In this document: positions 1 to 7,871 of the stretch, one piece after another
Layout: each line of letters opens with the position of its first letter
How positions within the stretch are numbered: the first letter of the stretch is position 1
Assembly: GCF_013761005.1 (NCBI RefSeq)
Contig: NZ_JACDUS010000007.1
Coordinates: 92,934 to 156,933, forward strand
Reading direction: 5' to 3'
DNA length: 64,000 nucleotides
Source: Desulfosalsimonas propionicica
GTDB taxonomy: Bacteria > Desulfobacterota > Desulfobacteria > Desulfobacterales > Desulfosalsimonadaceae
Position numbers and translations under genes: made by a program
The notes under the pieces: generated by a model
Databases searched by the model: none
What the model saw: the letters and a program-made list of their open reading frames with translations, nothing else
What the model was told of the DNA's origin: nothing

Positions 1-27
1 TCCGGAAAACAAATCTTTTTCTGCCAT
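1..27 (-). CDS. N-terminal fragment of an unidentified gene cut by the window edge
   Basis: On the minus strand an ATG at 27-25 follows an AGGAG Shine-Dalgarno (about 33-38) and opens a frame reading MAEKDLFSG before the window ends. It lies 40 bp downstream of the flavodiiron gene on the same strand, so it could be a later gene of that operon. Nine residues are too few to name it. Confidence 0.45.
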
Positions 28-66
28 GATGGGCTCCTTTGTCTTTTTTCGCCCGCCGGGGCGGAT

Positions 67-1245
67 TCAGACGAGATCCAGGTCTTTGTGCTTTTTGGCA
101 ATGGCTGCGGCCATGTCATCGAGTGCTTTGAAATCGGATTGCGAGGCAAGGCCCTTGCACAAAACCGGATCAAGGACCTCCACTTTGAGGTTGCCGGTCA
201 TGGAGGCAAGGGTTTCCACGGTTTTGCCGCCCCAGCCGTAGGAGCCGAGAATGGAAAGAAATTTGGTTTTTGGCCGCAGGGCATTGGCCAGAAATGCGGC
301 GTATGCGGCCATGGGATGGGGGCCGGCCAGCACCGTGGGCGTGCCCACCACAATGGTGGCCGCATCCACCAGGGACATGGCCAGTTTGCCGATATCGGTC
401 ACAGGCAGGTTAAACAGTTCCACGCGCACACCCTGATCTGTGAGGGCCGAGGCCAGGTGATCCACCATTTGCCGGGTGCTGCCGTGCATGGAGACAAAGG
501 GCAGCACCACCAGGTTTTTGGGCGCACCGTTGACCCACTGGTCATAGGCATCCATGATCCAGCCGGGCTGGTCGTAGATCTGGCCGTGGCTCGGGGCGAT
601 CATGTCAATGTCATAGGGTTTGAGCTTTTCCAGATTTTTGGCGATGACTTTGCCAAACGGCATCATGATTTCGGCAAAATAGCGCTTGGCCGCCTCATAT
701 ACCCGTCCCGGGTCGGTGACAAAAAGGTCGGATGTGGCAATGTGGGAGCCGAAAAAATCACAGCTGAACAATATGCGGTCTTGCTCCAGGTAGGTGACCA
801 TGGTCTCGGGCCAGTGCACCCAGGGGGTGTGGATGAATGTTAAGGTTTTATCCCCCAGAGACAATACATCGCCGTCTTCAACAGGGGAAAACACGCTTTC
901 GTCGAGTCGGAGAAGGTCCATAAGCATGTTTTTGGCTTTGGGGGTGACCACCACCTTTGCTCCGGGAAATTTCTCCAGCACCCGGCCGATGGTGCCGGAA
1001 TGATCCTGCTCGGCATGATGGGAGATGATGTAGTCGATTTTTTCTACCCCCCGGAGTTGCTCCATGAGCGTGTCTTCCATGGGCGGATCCACGGTGTCCA
1101 AAAGCGCGGTTTTTTCGCTTCCCTTGATGAGATAGGCATTGTAGCTCGTGCCGTCGGGCAGGGGGATCAGGGAGTCAAACAGCCGCCGGTCCCAGTCAAT
1201 GGCGCCCAGCCAGTAGATGTTGTCCTTGATTTTTCTTTTTTCCAT
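67..1245 (-). CDS. fprA: A-type flavodiiron protein (rubredoxin:oxygen/NO oxidoreductase type)
   Basis: This 392-residue protein has a metallo-beta-lactamase-like di-iron domain (about 1-245) followed by a flavodoxin domain (about 246-392). The di-iron ligand pattern is visible as HAEQDH at 77-82, His144, Asp163 and His220; a flavin phosphate loop reads SMHGSTRQM at 252-260. There is no rubredoxin or flavin-reductase extension, so it matches the two-domain FprA/ROO class, which in anaerobes reduces O2 to water or NO to N2O in the cytoplasm with electrons from rubredoxin. The start is supported by an AGGAG about 8 bases upstream. A role in oxidative or nitrosative protection is from family knowledge; substrate preference cannot be read here. 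Confidence 0.93.
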   Translation of the reverse strand: MEKRKIKDNIYWLGAIDWDRRLFDSLIPLPDGTSYNAYLIKGSEKTALLDTVDPPMEDTLMEQLRGVEKIDYIISHHAEQDHSGTIGRVLEKFPGAKVVVTPKAKNMLMDLLRLDESVFSPVEDGDVLSLGDKTLTFIHTPWVHWPETMVTYLEQDRILFSCDFFGSHIATSDLFVTDPGRVYEAAKRYFAEIMMPFGKVIAKNLEKLKPYDIDMIAPSHGQIYDQPGWIMDAYDQWVNGAPKNLVVLPFVSMHGSTRQMVDHLASALTDQGVRVELFNLPVTDIGKLAMSLVDAATIVVGTPTVLAGPHPMAAYAAFLANALRPKTKFLSILGSYGWGGKTVETLASMTGNLKVEVLDPVLCKGLASQSDFKALDDMAAAIAKKHKDLDLV

Positions 1246-1520
1246 TATAATGCTCCTGTTTTTTGTCCCGGTCTTCTCTGCATGTGGCCGGATAGCAATT
1301 GAAATAAAAACATGAAATGAGTTTTAAGCCCATAATATAGCTTTGCCCACGGCAAAGGTCAAATCCACCCTTATCACCCCGGCTCAGGAATTCCTGTCTT
1401 TTGTCTTTTCGGTTCATTGCAACTTGATACGTATTTGAAATGCTGGACATATTTCGAAAAAACGGTCAAAAACACGGACAGGAACAGGAAAAGCGAAAGC
1501 CGGGCAGCAACATGGGCAAC

Positions 1521-1916
1521 ATGGATGAGAAAATCAAAAATTATTTTCAGCATAGAGAAGAGGTGGCTTCGGTTTACCTGTTCGGCTCCCGTGCCGCAGG
1601 AAGACAGATGGCCGCAAGCGACGTGGATATAGCCGTTCTTCTGCACTATAAATATCTTGCATCCGCAAACGCCCTTCAGGAAAAATACCTGGTTGAACTC
1701 GGCAGAATCCTGAAAAAAGATATTCACCCGGTAATGATGAACCATGCAGGAGAAATTCTGCTAAAGCAGATTCTGTCCAAAGGAAGGCGTCTCCTGGTGC
1801 GGGATTCATATTTCGACTCTTATTTTACAATGATTGCCGTCTCCAGGATTGCGGATTTCAATTATTACCTGAAACAGATGCAGGACGGCATGAAACAAAA
1901 GATTCTGGAGTCGTGA
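1521..1916 (+). CDS. MntA-like nucleotidyltransferase antitoxin
   Basis: A small protein of about 131 residues with the minimal nucleotidyltransferase signature: FGSR at 21-24, then Asp34 and Asp36 in SDVDIAVLL, which would bind the metal ions and NTP. MntA proteins of this type neutralise HEPN (HepT) RNase toxins by AMPylating them. The frame is open back to 1440, but the MDEK start at 1521 fits the family N-terminus; no strong ribosome-binding site separates the choices. It is followed at once by a fragment of a HEPN toxin, so the pair is no longer complete. Identity as an NTase is firm; present activity is unknown. Confidence 0.8.
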   Translation: MDEKIKNYFQHREEVASVYLFGSRAAGRQMAASDVDIAVLLHYKYLASANALQEKYLVELGRILKKDIHPVMMNHAGEILLKQILSKGRRLLVRDSYFDSYFTMIAVSRIADFNYYLKQMQDGMKQKILES

Positions 1917-2041
1917 AAAAATGGTTGATCGTACATGAATACGGCAAGCTGGATTTTGAAAGGATTTACGGAAAACTCCAGGATGACATCAGGGATCTTG
2001 ATGTGTTTTTAAAAGCCGTGATTCAGAAATTTAATTTGTAA
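1913..2041 (+). pseudogene. C-terminal stub of a HepT-type HEPN toxin
   Basis: A 42-codon frame opens at a GTG overlapping the stop of the upstream nucleotidyltransferase and contains WLIVHEYGKLDFERIYGKL. This resembles the conserved C-terminal part of HepT toxins, where RNxxxxHEY is followed by a helix of this kind. The N-terminal two thirds of the toxin are missing, and the Arg-Asn of the catalytic Rx4-6H motif is replaced (KKW before LIVH). I read it as a deletion remnant of the toxin gene, leaving the antitoxin orphaned. Confidence 0.6.
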
Positions 2042-2220
2042 GTTTCTAAGGATTCCTATGCATAACAAATCAGGGTCTTGAGTTTGCGCCCAGGGGTTGC
2101 GGCAATTCCATTAATGCACCCGGAAACCGCAGAAATGAGATAGCCGGCCACCTGCGCCCCGGGGGCGAAAGGTGGCCGACCCCTTGCCAATGCAGAATTT
2201 TAGCTGCTTTCCGGGAGTCT

Positions 2221-3573
2221 TTATCCCACGTCTGCCGGATAGACCCGCTTGGGATCGCTGAAGTATTCTTTGGTCAACCGGATGATGACCGGGCTTAAAA
2301 GGATCAGGGCGATGAGGTTGGGCCAGGCCATCAGGGCGTTGAATATATCCGAGATGGTCCAGACCGTGGATAGTTCCACATAGGCGCCAACCGGCAAAAG
2401 CAGGCAGTAAAGCACCCGGTAGGGCATGACCAGTTTTTGGCCGAAAAGATAGTCAATGCACCGGTCCCCGTAATAAGACCAGGTAATGGCCGTGGAAAAG
2501 GCGAAAAAGATGATGCCGATGGCCACAATGTATCCGCCCGGGCCGGGAAGCCCCATGTTAAAGGCTTTGGCCGTCAGGTCGGCACCGGTTTCCCCGGAGG
2601 TAAAAGCCCCTGTGATAATGATGACCAGGCCGGTCATGGTGCAGACCACAATGGTGTCAATAAAGGGACCGAGCATGGAAATCAGCCCGGCGCGCACCGG
2701 TTCGCTGGTTTTGGCCGCCCCCCAGGCAATGGGAGCGCTTCCCAGGCCGGCCTCGTTTGAAAATACGCCCCGGGCCACGCCAAAGCGGATGACCTGCGCC
2801 ACAGCCGCGCCGGCAAAGCCGCCGGTGGCCGCCGTTCCGGTAAAAGCATCTGTAAAGATCATGCCAAAGGCGGCCGGAACCTCGCTGATATTGGCAAAGA
2901 TCACCACCAGGGAGCCGATCACGTAAAACGTTGCCATGATGGGAACCAGCCGGCTGGCCACCTGGCCGATGCGCTTGATGCCGCCGACAATCACAAGAAA
3001 AACAAGGGCGCCGATGAGCAGGCCTGTCACCAGCTTGGGAATCCCGAAATAGGTCTGAACGGGTTCAGCCACGGAATTGGCCTGGACCATGTTGCCGATG
3101 CCAAATGAGGCCACGGCTGCAAACACGGCAAATAAGACCCCCAGCCATTTCTGCCCCAGGCCCTTTTCAATGTAGTACATGGGCCCGGCACCCACCACGC
3201 CGTCGGGGTGAATGGTCCGGTAATGCAGGGAAAGAAGGCATTCCCCGTATTTCAGAGCCATGCCGAAAACCGCGGTGACCCACATCCAGAACATGGCGCC
3301 GGGCCCGCCGATTGCCACGGCCGTTCCCACGCCGGCGATATTGCCCGTGCCGATGGTGGCTGAAAGCGCTGCTGTCAGGGCCTGGAAATGACTGATTTCT
3401 CCCTTGTCCTTTGGATCGTCATATTTGCCGGAGATCAGTTTCCAGGCATAGCCGAACTTGCGCAGCTGAATCAGCGGAACAACGATTGTCAGCAAAATTC
3501 CTGTGCCGACCAGAAGAACGATTGTTACAGGTCCCCAGACAAAACTGCTGATCATCCCAAGAATTTCTTCCAT
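2221..3573 (-). CDS. AGCS family sodium:alanine/glycine symporter
   Basis: A 450-residue inner-membrane protein with about ten hydrophobic segments and the AGCS family motifs: SATIGTGNIAGVGTA near residue 90, WMWVTAVFGMALKYGE, GAGPMYYIEKGLG and SNEAGLGSAPIA near 270. The family imports alanine, glycine or related small amino acids with Na+. The length is normal and the frame intact. It is monocistronic, with about 280 bp of non-coding DNA upstream. The exact substrate cannot be assigned from sequence alone. Confidence 0.92.
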   Translation of the reverse strand: MEEILGMISSFVWGPVTIVLLVGTGILLTIVVPLIQLRKFGYAWKLISGKYDDPKDKGEISHFQALTAALSATIGTGNIAGVGTAVAIGGPGAMFWMWVTAVFGMALKYGECLLSLHYRTIHPDGVVGAGPMYYIEKGLGQKWLGVLFAVFAAVASFGIGNMVQANSVAEPVQTYFGIPKLVTGLLIGALVFLVIVGGIKRIGQVASRLVPIMATFYVIGSLVVIFANISEVPAAFGMIFTDAFTGTAATGGFAGAAVAQVIRFGVARGVFSNEAGLGSAPIAWGAAKTSEPVRAGLISMLGPFIDTIVVCTMTGLVIIITGAFTSGETGADLTAKAFNMGLPGPGGYIVAIGIIFFAFSTAITWSYYGDRCIDYLFGQKLVMPYRVLYCLLLPVGAYVELSTVWTISDIFNALMAWPNLIALILLSPVIIRLTKEYFSDPKRVYPADVG

Positions 3574-3855
3574 TCATACCCCCTTTTCATTTTGAGTCGG
3601 GTTCATGTTGGCGTGCGTTACGGCTCACAAAGGGTTGTTTCTTGCGGCGCTGCAGATTTTGGACGGGAAAAACGGCTGGCCGGGATTCTGCTGCTGCCGG
3701 TTGTCGTTCCGGTAAAAAATTGAAGATAATTTATAAAAAAAACAGAATGCTAACAGCTGGGACCAGTTGTTTTCAAAAGGATAGAAATATTTTGCTACTT
3801 CAAAAAACTATAGCCTCAAATCACCCGGATGTAAAGATATTTGATTTTTTTGTTT

Positions 3856-4392
3856 TTACAACCAGAACTCCGGGTAACGGCGGCGGGGGGCGAGATTGTT
3901 GACCAGGAGGGCGACTGCCAGCATCACAACAGCTCCGAGGCCGGCGGGAAGCAGCACGTACCAGAAGCCCAGGGCATGGATTTTGCTGCTCCCGATCACC
4001 GCGATCAGGGCAGTGGCCCCGCCGGGGGGATGCAGGGTTTTGGTGGCATGCATGGCAAGTATGGCCGTGGCAACCGCAACAGCTGCAGCCAGGGGCATGC
4101 TGGCCCCAAGCAGTTTGAATGCCGCCACCCCGATCACAGCGGAAATCATGTGCCCGCCCATGAGGTTTCTGGGCTGGGCCAGGGGGCTTCGGATGGCGCC
4201 GTAGATCAGCACCGCAGACGCGCCAAAGGAGCCGATGATCATCACCAGATCCGATTCTGCCAGTATTTTGTGGTGAACCAGGGCGACTGCCGCAATGCCC
4301 AGAAATGATCCCGCCCATGACCAGAGCATTTCCGAAAAGCTGACTCTGGGGGGACTTGTGGTAACACCTTTCATTTTTTTGAAATACTGCAT
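3856..4392 (-). CDS. HPP family integral membrane protein
   Basis: About 178 residues with four to five hydrophobic helices and the hallmark LHPPGGATALIAV stretch that names the HPP family. The open frame extends to 4419, but the ATG at 4392 is preceded by AAAGGA at a good distance and lies just past the stop of the CBS gene, so I prefer it. HPP proteins have been linked to nitrite transport in plastids and cyanobacteria; bacterial roles are poorly known. In many proteins HPP is fused to CBS domains; here the CBS pair is a separate gene immediately upstream. Confidence 0.85.
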   Translation of the reverse strand: MQYFKKMKGVTTSPPRVSFSEMLWSWAGSFLGIAAVALVHHKILAESDLVMIIGSFGASAVLIYGAIRSPLAQPRNLMGGHMISAVIGVAAFKLLGASMPLAAAVAVATAILAMHATKTLHPPGGATALIAVIGSSKIHALGFWYVLLPAGLGAVVMLAVALLVNNLAPRRRYPEFWL

Positions 4393-4402
4393 GATTTTTC
4401 CT

Positions 4403-5014
4403 TTAACAAACCTTTGCAAAAAATGATTTCACCATATCGGCACGGCTGACAATGCCTGCAATTTTTCCGTCCGGGCCTGCCACCGGCACCCGGTTGATTT
4501 GTTTTTCGACAAACAATTGAGAAATCTCCGACAGGGGCCGTTCCGGTTCCACGGTCACCGCCGGGACGGACATGATGTCGGCCGCGGTTTTGCCCCGGAT
4601 GGGAAGCGCCACGCATCCCTTGTTTTTCAGGCACTGGCTGATAACACCCATAAATGAGCCCGAGGGCTCAGCTCCCATTTTTTCGAGAAAATCCTTTTCC
4701 GAAATCACGCCCAGGACTTCATTTTTTTCATTTACAACCGGAATGCCCGAAATGTTGCCCGCAGCCATGCGCTCTGCGGTTTCCAGCAGGGAGGTCTCCG
4801 GATGGACGCAGATCACCTGCCGGGTCATGACGTCTTTGGCGCGCATGGACCGGGCGATCCGGTCCACTGCATGATTGTACGCGACACGGTAAATCTCCAT
4901 GAAGTCCGCGGGCGTGATATCGATATATCCCTGCATTTCCTTCATGGCAGCGATAATGTCCTCGTTTTCAAGATCCACGGGCGAGGTGCCCGTATCTTTA
5001 TTGAACTGCATCAC
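4403..5014 (-). CDS. Two-CBS-domain protein
   Basis: A 203-residue cytoplasmic protein: an N-terminal helical stretch (about 1-55) then two CBS domains (about 60-120 and 140-200), each with the typical 'V.PE..L.E....' and 'G.....I.G.V...D' pattern (for example GIPVVNEKNEVLGVIS and VPVAGPDGKIAGIVS). CBS pairs bind adenine nucleotides and regulate a partner. The stop lies 10 bp before the start of the HPP membrane gene, so the two are probably co-transcribed, and the CBS protein may gate that transporter. This is inference from HPP-CBS fusions elsewhere. Confidence 0.85.
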   Translation of the reverse strand: MMQFNKDTGTSPVDLENEDIIAAMKEMQGYIDITPADFMEIYRVAYNHAVDRIARSMRAKDVMTRQVICVHPETSLLETAERMAAGNISGIPVVNEKNEVLGVISEKDFLEKMGAEPSGSFMGVISQCLKNKGCVALPIRGKTAADIMSVPAVTVEPERPLSEISQLFVEKQINRVPVAGPDGKIAGIVSRADMVKSFFAKVC

Positions 5015-5053
5015 ATGCCTCCAGTGTAAATCTGTTCCAATCGATGAAAAAGT

Positions 5054-5479
5054 TCATGAGATTTTTTCTTTTTGCCCGGACGATTGCTTTGTTGCGGCTG
5101 CCGAAATCAGATACGTTGTGAGTGCAGCCGCGTGGTTGTATTTTGTGTCCCGGGCTGCAAACAGCAGTGTGAGCCGCTGTTTTTCAGCTAGATCCAGAAG
5201 CTGCCCAATCACCCCGGGTTTTTCATCAAGCTCGGCAAAATAGCGCCTCTGGAATTCTTCCCACCTGTCCCGGTCGTGTCCGAACCATTTCCGAAGTCCG
5301 GTGCTCGGGGCTGCATCCTTTAACCACAGATCCGCCCCGAGTTGTTTTTTGGATATCCCTCTCGGCCATACCCGGTCTACAAGGACGCGGAAGCCGTCTT
5401 CTGTTTGAGCCTCGCTGTAGACCCTTTTGATCTCTATGTCCGGTTTGATTTTCATCTCCTGATGCAGCTGTTCTCCCAT
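5054..5479 (-). CDS. YeaO-like DUF488 family protein
   Basis: About 133-141 residues with the characteristic DUF488/YeaO blocks: DGFRVLVDRVWPRGISKKQL, WLKDAAPSTGLRKWFGHD, RWEEFQRRYFAEL and a C-terminal TLLFAARDTKYNHAAAL. The family is widespread and small, with no settled biochemical role. Two starts are possible: 5479 (MGEQLHQEM...) or 5455 (MKIKPD...), and the AGGAG directly abutting the second ATG is too close to decide it. A CRP/FNR-type inverted repeat lies about 200 bp upstream. Confidence 0.85.
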   Translation of the reverse strand: MGEQLHQEMKIKPDIEIKRVYSEAQTEDGFRVLVDRVWPRGISKKQLGADLWLKDAAPSTGLRKWFGHDRDRWEEFQRRYFAELDEKPGVIGQLLDLAEKQRLTLLFAARDTKYNHAAALTTYLISAAATKQSSGQKEKIS

Positions 5480-5823
5480 CCCGTGAGCCGGTCCTGTCTG
5501 AATCGTCTTGTGCAGTTTCGTGCACGTAGATCATTTACCTATGCAGCCGCCTGTTTTCTCACCGCATCCAGCTTTTTTCCCGTCTTGCGTGGATTTTCAA
5601 AAAAGGAAAATCACAGGGTGCACAAAAAACAGAGTGTATTTGCTCTGTCGCATCAAAAAATACTGTCCGCATTGACTTGGGTCAAAAATAAGTTGGAGAG
5701 GTGGAAAATTCGCTTAAAAAATTCGGACAAATGTTCCAAACATAAGTTCGAATCAACTCCGGAACATGCGCTGCAGTTCAAAAAGGGAAAACAGGGATGT
5801 GGAATGTTTCTGTTTTCATAATA
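5480..5823. other. Gene-free stretch upstream of the YeaO-like gene
   Basis: No convincing gene in either strand. Besides the FNR-type site at 5672-5685 it holds a spaced inverted repeat, ATGTTCC at 5731-5737 and GGAACAT at 5761-5767. Both neighbouring genes are on the minus strand, so this is the 5' region of the YeaO-like gene. Confidence 0.5.
5672..5685. promoter_or_regulatory. CRP/FNR-family (FNR/DNR/HcpR-like) operator
   Basis: TTGACTTGGGTCAA is a perfect TTGAC-N4-GTCAA dyad, the half-site geometry of FNR, DNR and HcpR regulators. It sits about 190-220 bp upstream of the YeaO-like gene. Binding is not shown, and the distance is long for a classical activator site. Confidence 0.4.
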
Positions 5824-7374
5824 TCAGCGCCTTCGCCTGTAGGCGATGTTTAGCTTGTCCATGCGCTGGCGCAGGGTGTTGGGATGCAGTTTGAGCAGTT
5901 CGGCGGCTCCGCCCGGACCGCTGATTTTTCCCCGGCTCCGGTCAAGGGCCTGGCGAATGTGGTGTGCGCATACCGAATCCAGGGAGGGATAATCTTTGCT
6001 TGAATCTATGGCGCCGGCCGCCGCCGCAGTGCGGGCGCCTCCGGTATTGCCGGTGAGCAAATCCATATCCAGCTGGCTTCCGGTGGATTGGATCAGGGCT
6101 CTTTCCACAAGGTTTTCCAGTTCGCGGACGTTTCCCGGCCAGTCATGGGCCATGAGCCGGTCCAGGGCGCCGGCGGGCAGCCGGGGGCGAAACGGGAGTT
6201 TTAAATCCGCGGACTTGCGCTGCAAAAAATGATGCACCAGGGCGGGAAGATCCTCTTTTCGCTGGCGAAGCGGCGGCACCATGACGGGAAAAACATTGAT
6301 CCGGTACCACAGGTCTTCCCGGAATTTCCCGGTGCGGACCATGCCGGCAAGATCCCGGTTGGTGGCAGCGATGATCCGGATGTCCAGGGCAAGGGTCCGG
6401 CTTCCGCCCACGCGCTCAATTTCCCTGTGCTGCAGCACATGCAGCAGTTTGGCCTGAAACTGCAGGGGCAGTTCCCCGATTTCATCCAGAAAAATGGTTC
6501 CGCCCTGGGCGCGTTCAAATCGCCCCCGCTGCTGCCGGTCCGCCCCCGTAAACGCGCCCTTTTCATGGCCGAAAAGCTCGCTTTCCAGCAGAGAGCCGGG
6601 TATGGCGCCGCAGTTGACGGTGATCATGGGTCCGGCGGACCTGTGGGAAAGCTTGTGGATGGTATCGGCGATCATTCCCTTGCCGCTGCCGGTTTCGCCC
6701 AGGAGCAAGACCGGGTTGTCGAGCCGGGCCACCTGCTGGACCTGACGCATGACATCGCTTAACCCGAAATCCGCCCCCACAATCTCGCCGCCTTTTTTGG
6801 CCCTGAGCTCTTCCTGGAAATAGCGGCTGTCATCGGCCAGCACTTCATTGAGGCGGACAACCTCCAGGTGCTTGAGTGCATTGGCCAGGGCAATGGCAAT
6901 GGGGTCCCGGAGCTGGACAAAAAGCCGGCCATGGGCGTCGGAATAGCGGTTCGTGCCCCGGCTCTGGACCGCCACGTCGCCAATATAGCGATCATCCAGA
7001 GACAGGCGCATGATCATGACTGAAAAATTGCTATCCAGGTGCAGCTGCTGCAGTGTGGATGCCACTTTCGGGTCTTTTCCCGGGTTGTTGACCACATGCA
7101 GATCCGGCAGTCCCGGGCGCTGGTTTTCAGGTGCCTGCCAGTCAATGGCCGGGGCCTGAACGGTGTCTGCGGCGGGTCTGCTCCGAGCTTCGCCGGCCAC
7201 AGCCACAAATCGCAGCATCCGGACATCCGGTATATACACCGAAAGATGCATGGAGTCGGCCGGAATGAAGTTTTGCAAATAATTCAGGCAGGAGTCCAGG
7301 GCCTTGTCAATGTCTAAGCTGCTGCAAATGCGCAGCACCGCTTCCTGGAAAAAGGATTCAGTGGATTGTTTCAT
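5824..7374 (-). CDS. GAF-domain sigma-54-dependent transcriptional activator
   Basis: A 516-residue enhancer-binding protein. A GAF sensor domain spans about 15-170. The AAA+ domain runs from about 200 to 435, with Walker A GETGSGKG at 226-233, the sigma-54 contact loop GAFTGA at 273-278 and Walker [10 protein letters not shown] near 292-300. A Fis-type helix-turn-helix closes the protein ([18 protein letters not shown]). There is no receiver domain, so it should answer to a ligand or gas bound by GAF, as NorR- or FhlA-type regulators do. It is divergent from a -24/-12 promoter 130 bp away that heads an RND efflux operon, which is its likely target. Confidence 0.92.
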   Translation of the reverse strand: MKQSTESFFQEAVLRICSSLDIDKALDSCLNYLQNFIPADSMHLSVYIPDVRMLRFVAVAGEARSRPAADTVQAPAIDWQAPENQRPGLPDLHVVNNPGKDPKVASTLQQLHLDSNFSVMIMRLSLDDRYIGDVAVQSRGTNRYSDAHGRLFVQLRDPIAIALANALKHLEVVRLNEVLADDSRYFQEELRAKKGGEIVGADFGLSDVMRQVQQVARLDNPVLLLGETGSGKGMIADTIHKLSHRSAGPMITVNCGAIPGSLLESELFGHEKGAFTGADRQQRGRFERAQGGTIFLDEIGELPLQFQAKLLHVLQHREIERVGGSRTLALDIRIIAATNRDLAGMVRTGKFREDLWYRINVFPVMVPPLRQRKEDLPALVHHFLQRKSADLKLPFRPRLPAGALDRLMAHDWPGNVRELENLVERALIQSTGSQLDMDLLTGNTGGARTAAAAGAIDSSKDYPSLDSVCAHHIRQALDRSRGKISGPGGAAELLKLHPNTLRQRMDKLNIAYRRRR

Positions 7375-7436
7375 GGGATTTCTTTTACATTATTTGGTGA
7401 AATTAAAGAATAGTTACATCATAGTGTATTTTTTTC

Positions 7437-7448
7437 ACATTATAATGT
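7437..7448. promoter_or_regulatory. Candidate upstream activator site for the sigma-54 activator
   Basis: ACATTATAATGT is a perfect 12-bp palindrome lying 56 bp upstream of the -24 element and 63 bp upstream of the activator gene's start. Position and symmetry suit an enhancer-binding protein, but only one such site is clear. Confidence 0.35.
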
Positions 7449-7503
7449 CAATCTTCTAATGAAATATTTTGATAACCACTTGATACTGCAGACTATTTTG
7501 GTT

Positions 7504-7520
7504 TTGGCACAGGCTGTGCT
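7504..7520 (+). promoter_or_regulatory. Sigma-54 (-24/-12) promoter of the RND operon
   Basis: TTGGCACAGGCTGTGCT carries the invariant GG and GC exactly ten bases apart, with the consensus TTGGCAC -24 block and TGCT -12 block. Transcription would start near 7532, a short distance before the AAAGGGGG Shine-Dalgarno of the gene at 7550. The divergent gene encodes a sigma-54 activator. Confidence 0.8.
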
Positions 7521-7549
7521 TATACAGATGTCCTTAAAGGGGGAAAACC

Positions 7550-7840
7550 ATGTGGATAGAAGCCATTACCGTGCGCACTGCCAGGCTTGGCCAATGTGTG
7601 CAATTGCTGGAAGATATGGCCGCATTCCGGGAGCAGGGGGCAATTGCCGGACCGCTTTGGTTTGCCTGCTACCGGAACCTGGAGGTGGAAAACGAAATCT
7701 GTGTCCACCTGGCCTGGAAAGCAGAATTTCAGGTAATGGCCCGCACCGACTGCGGTCTGCTCATCGCCAGGCGCTTTGCCCGGCACGGACTGGTTCACCA
7801 CACCCTGTGGAAGCAAACGGCATACACTTGTTTTAAATGA
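7550..7840 (+). CDS. Small alpha/beta-barrel-like (ABM/NIPSNAP-like) protein
   Basis: A 96-residue protein with a strong AAAGGGGG ribosome-binding site, first in the sigma-54-driven operon. The order of a beta strand (IEAITVRT), amphipathic helix, GPLWFACYRNLEVENEICVHLAWK strands and a second helix ending in HHTLWKQTAY resembles antibiotic-biosynthesis-monooxygenase-like ferredoxin-fold dimers. That resemblance is by eye only. It lies 31 bp before the membrane-fusion gene, so it is co-transcribed with the pump and could sense or modify its substrate. No catalytic residues can be named. Confidence 0.65.
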   Translation: MWIEAITVRTARLGQCVQLLEDMAAFREQGAIAGPLWFACYRNLEVENEICVHLAWKAEFQVMARTDCGLLIARRFARHGLVHHTLWKQTAYTCFK

Positions 7841-7871
7841 TTCTATACCCGTACCAGAAAGGATACAGCAC

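Noticed and set aside
2144..2178. GC-rich hairpin CGGCCACCT...AGGTGGCCG after the AGCS gene as a terminator
   Set aside because: The stem is strong, but there is no T run on the minus strand where the gene ends, so it is not a standard intrinsic terminator.
3574..3855. Glycine or other riboswitch upstream of the AGCS symporter
   Set aside because: No tandem glycine-aptamer landmarks or terminator could be recognised in this leader.
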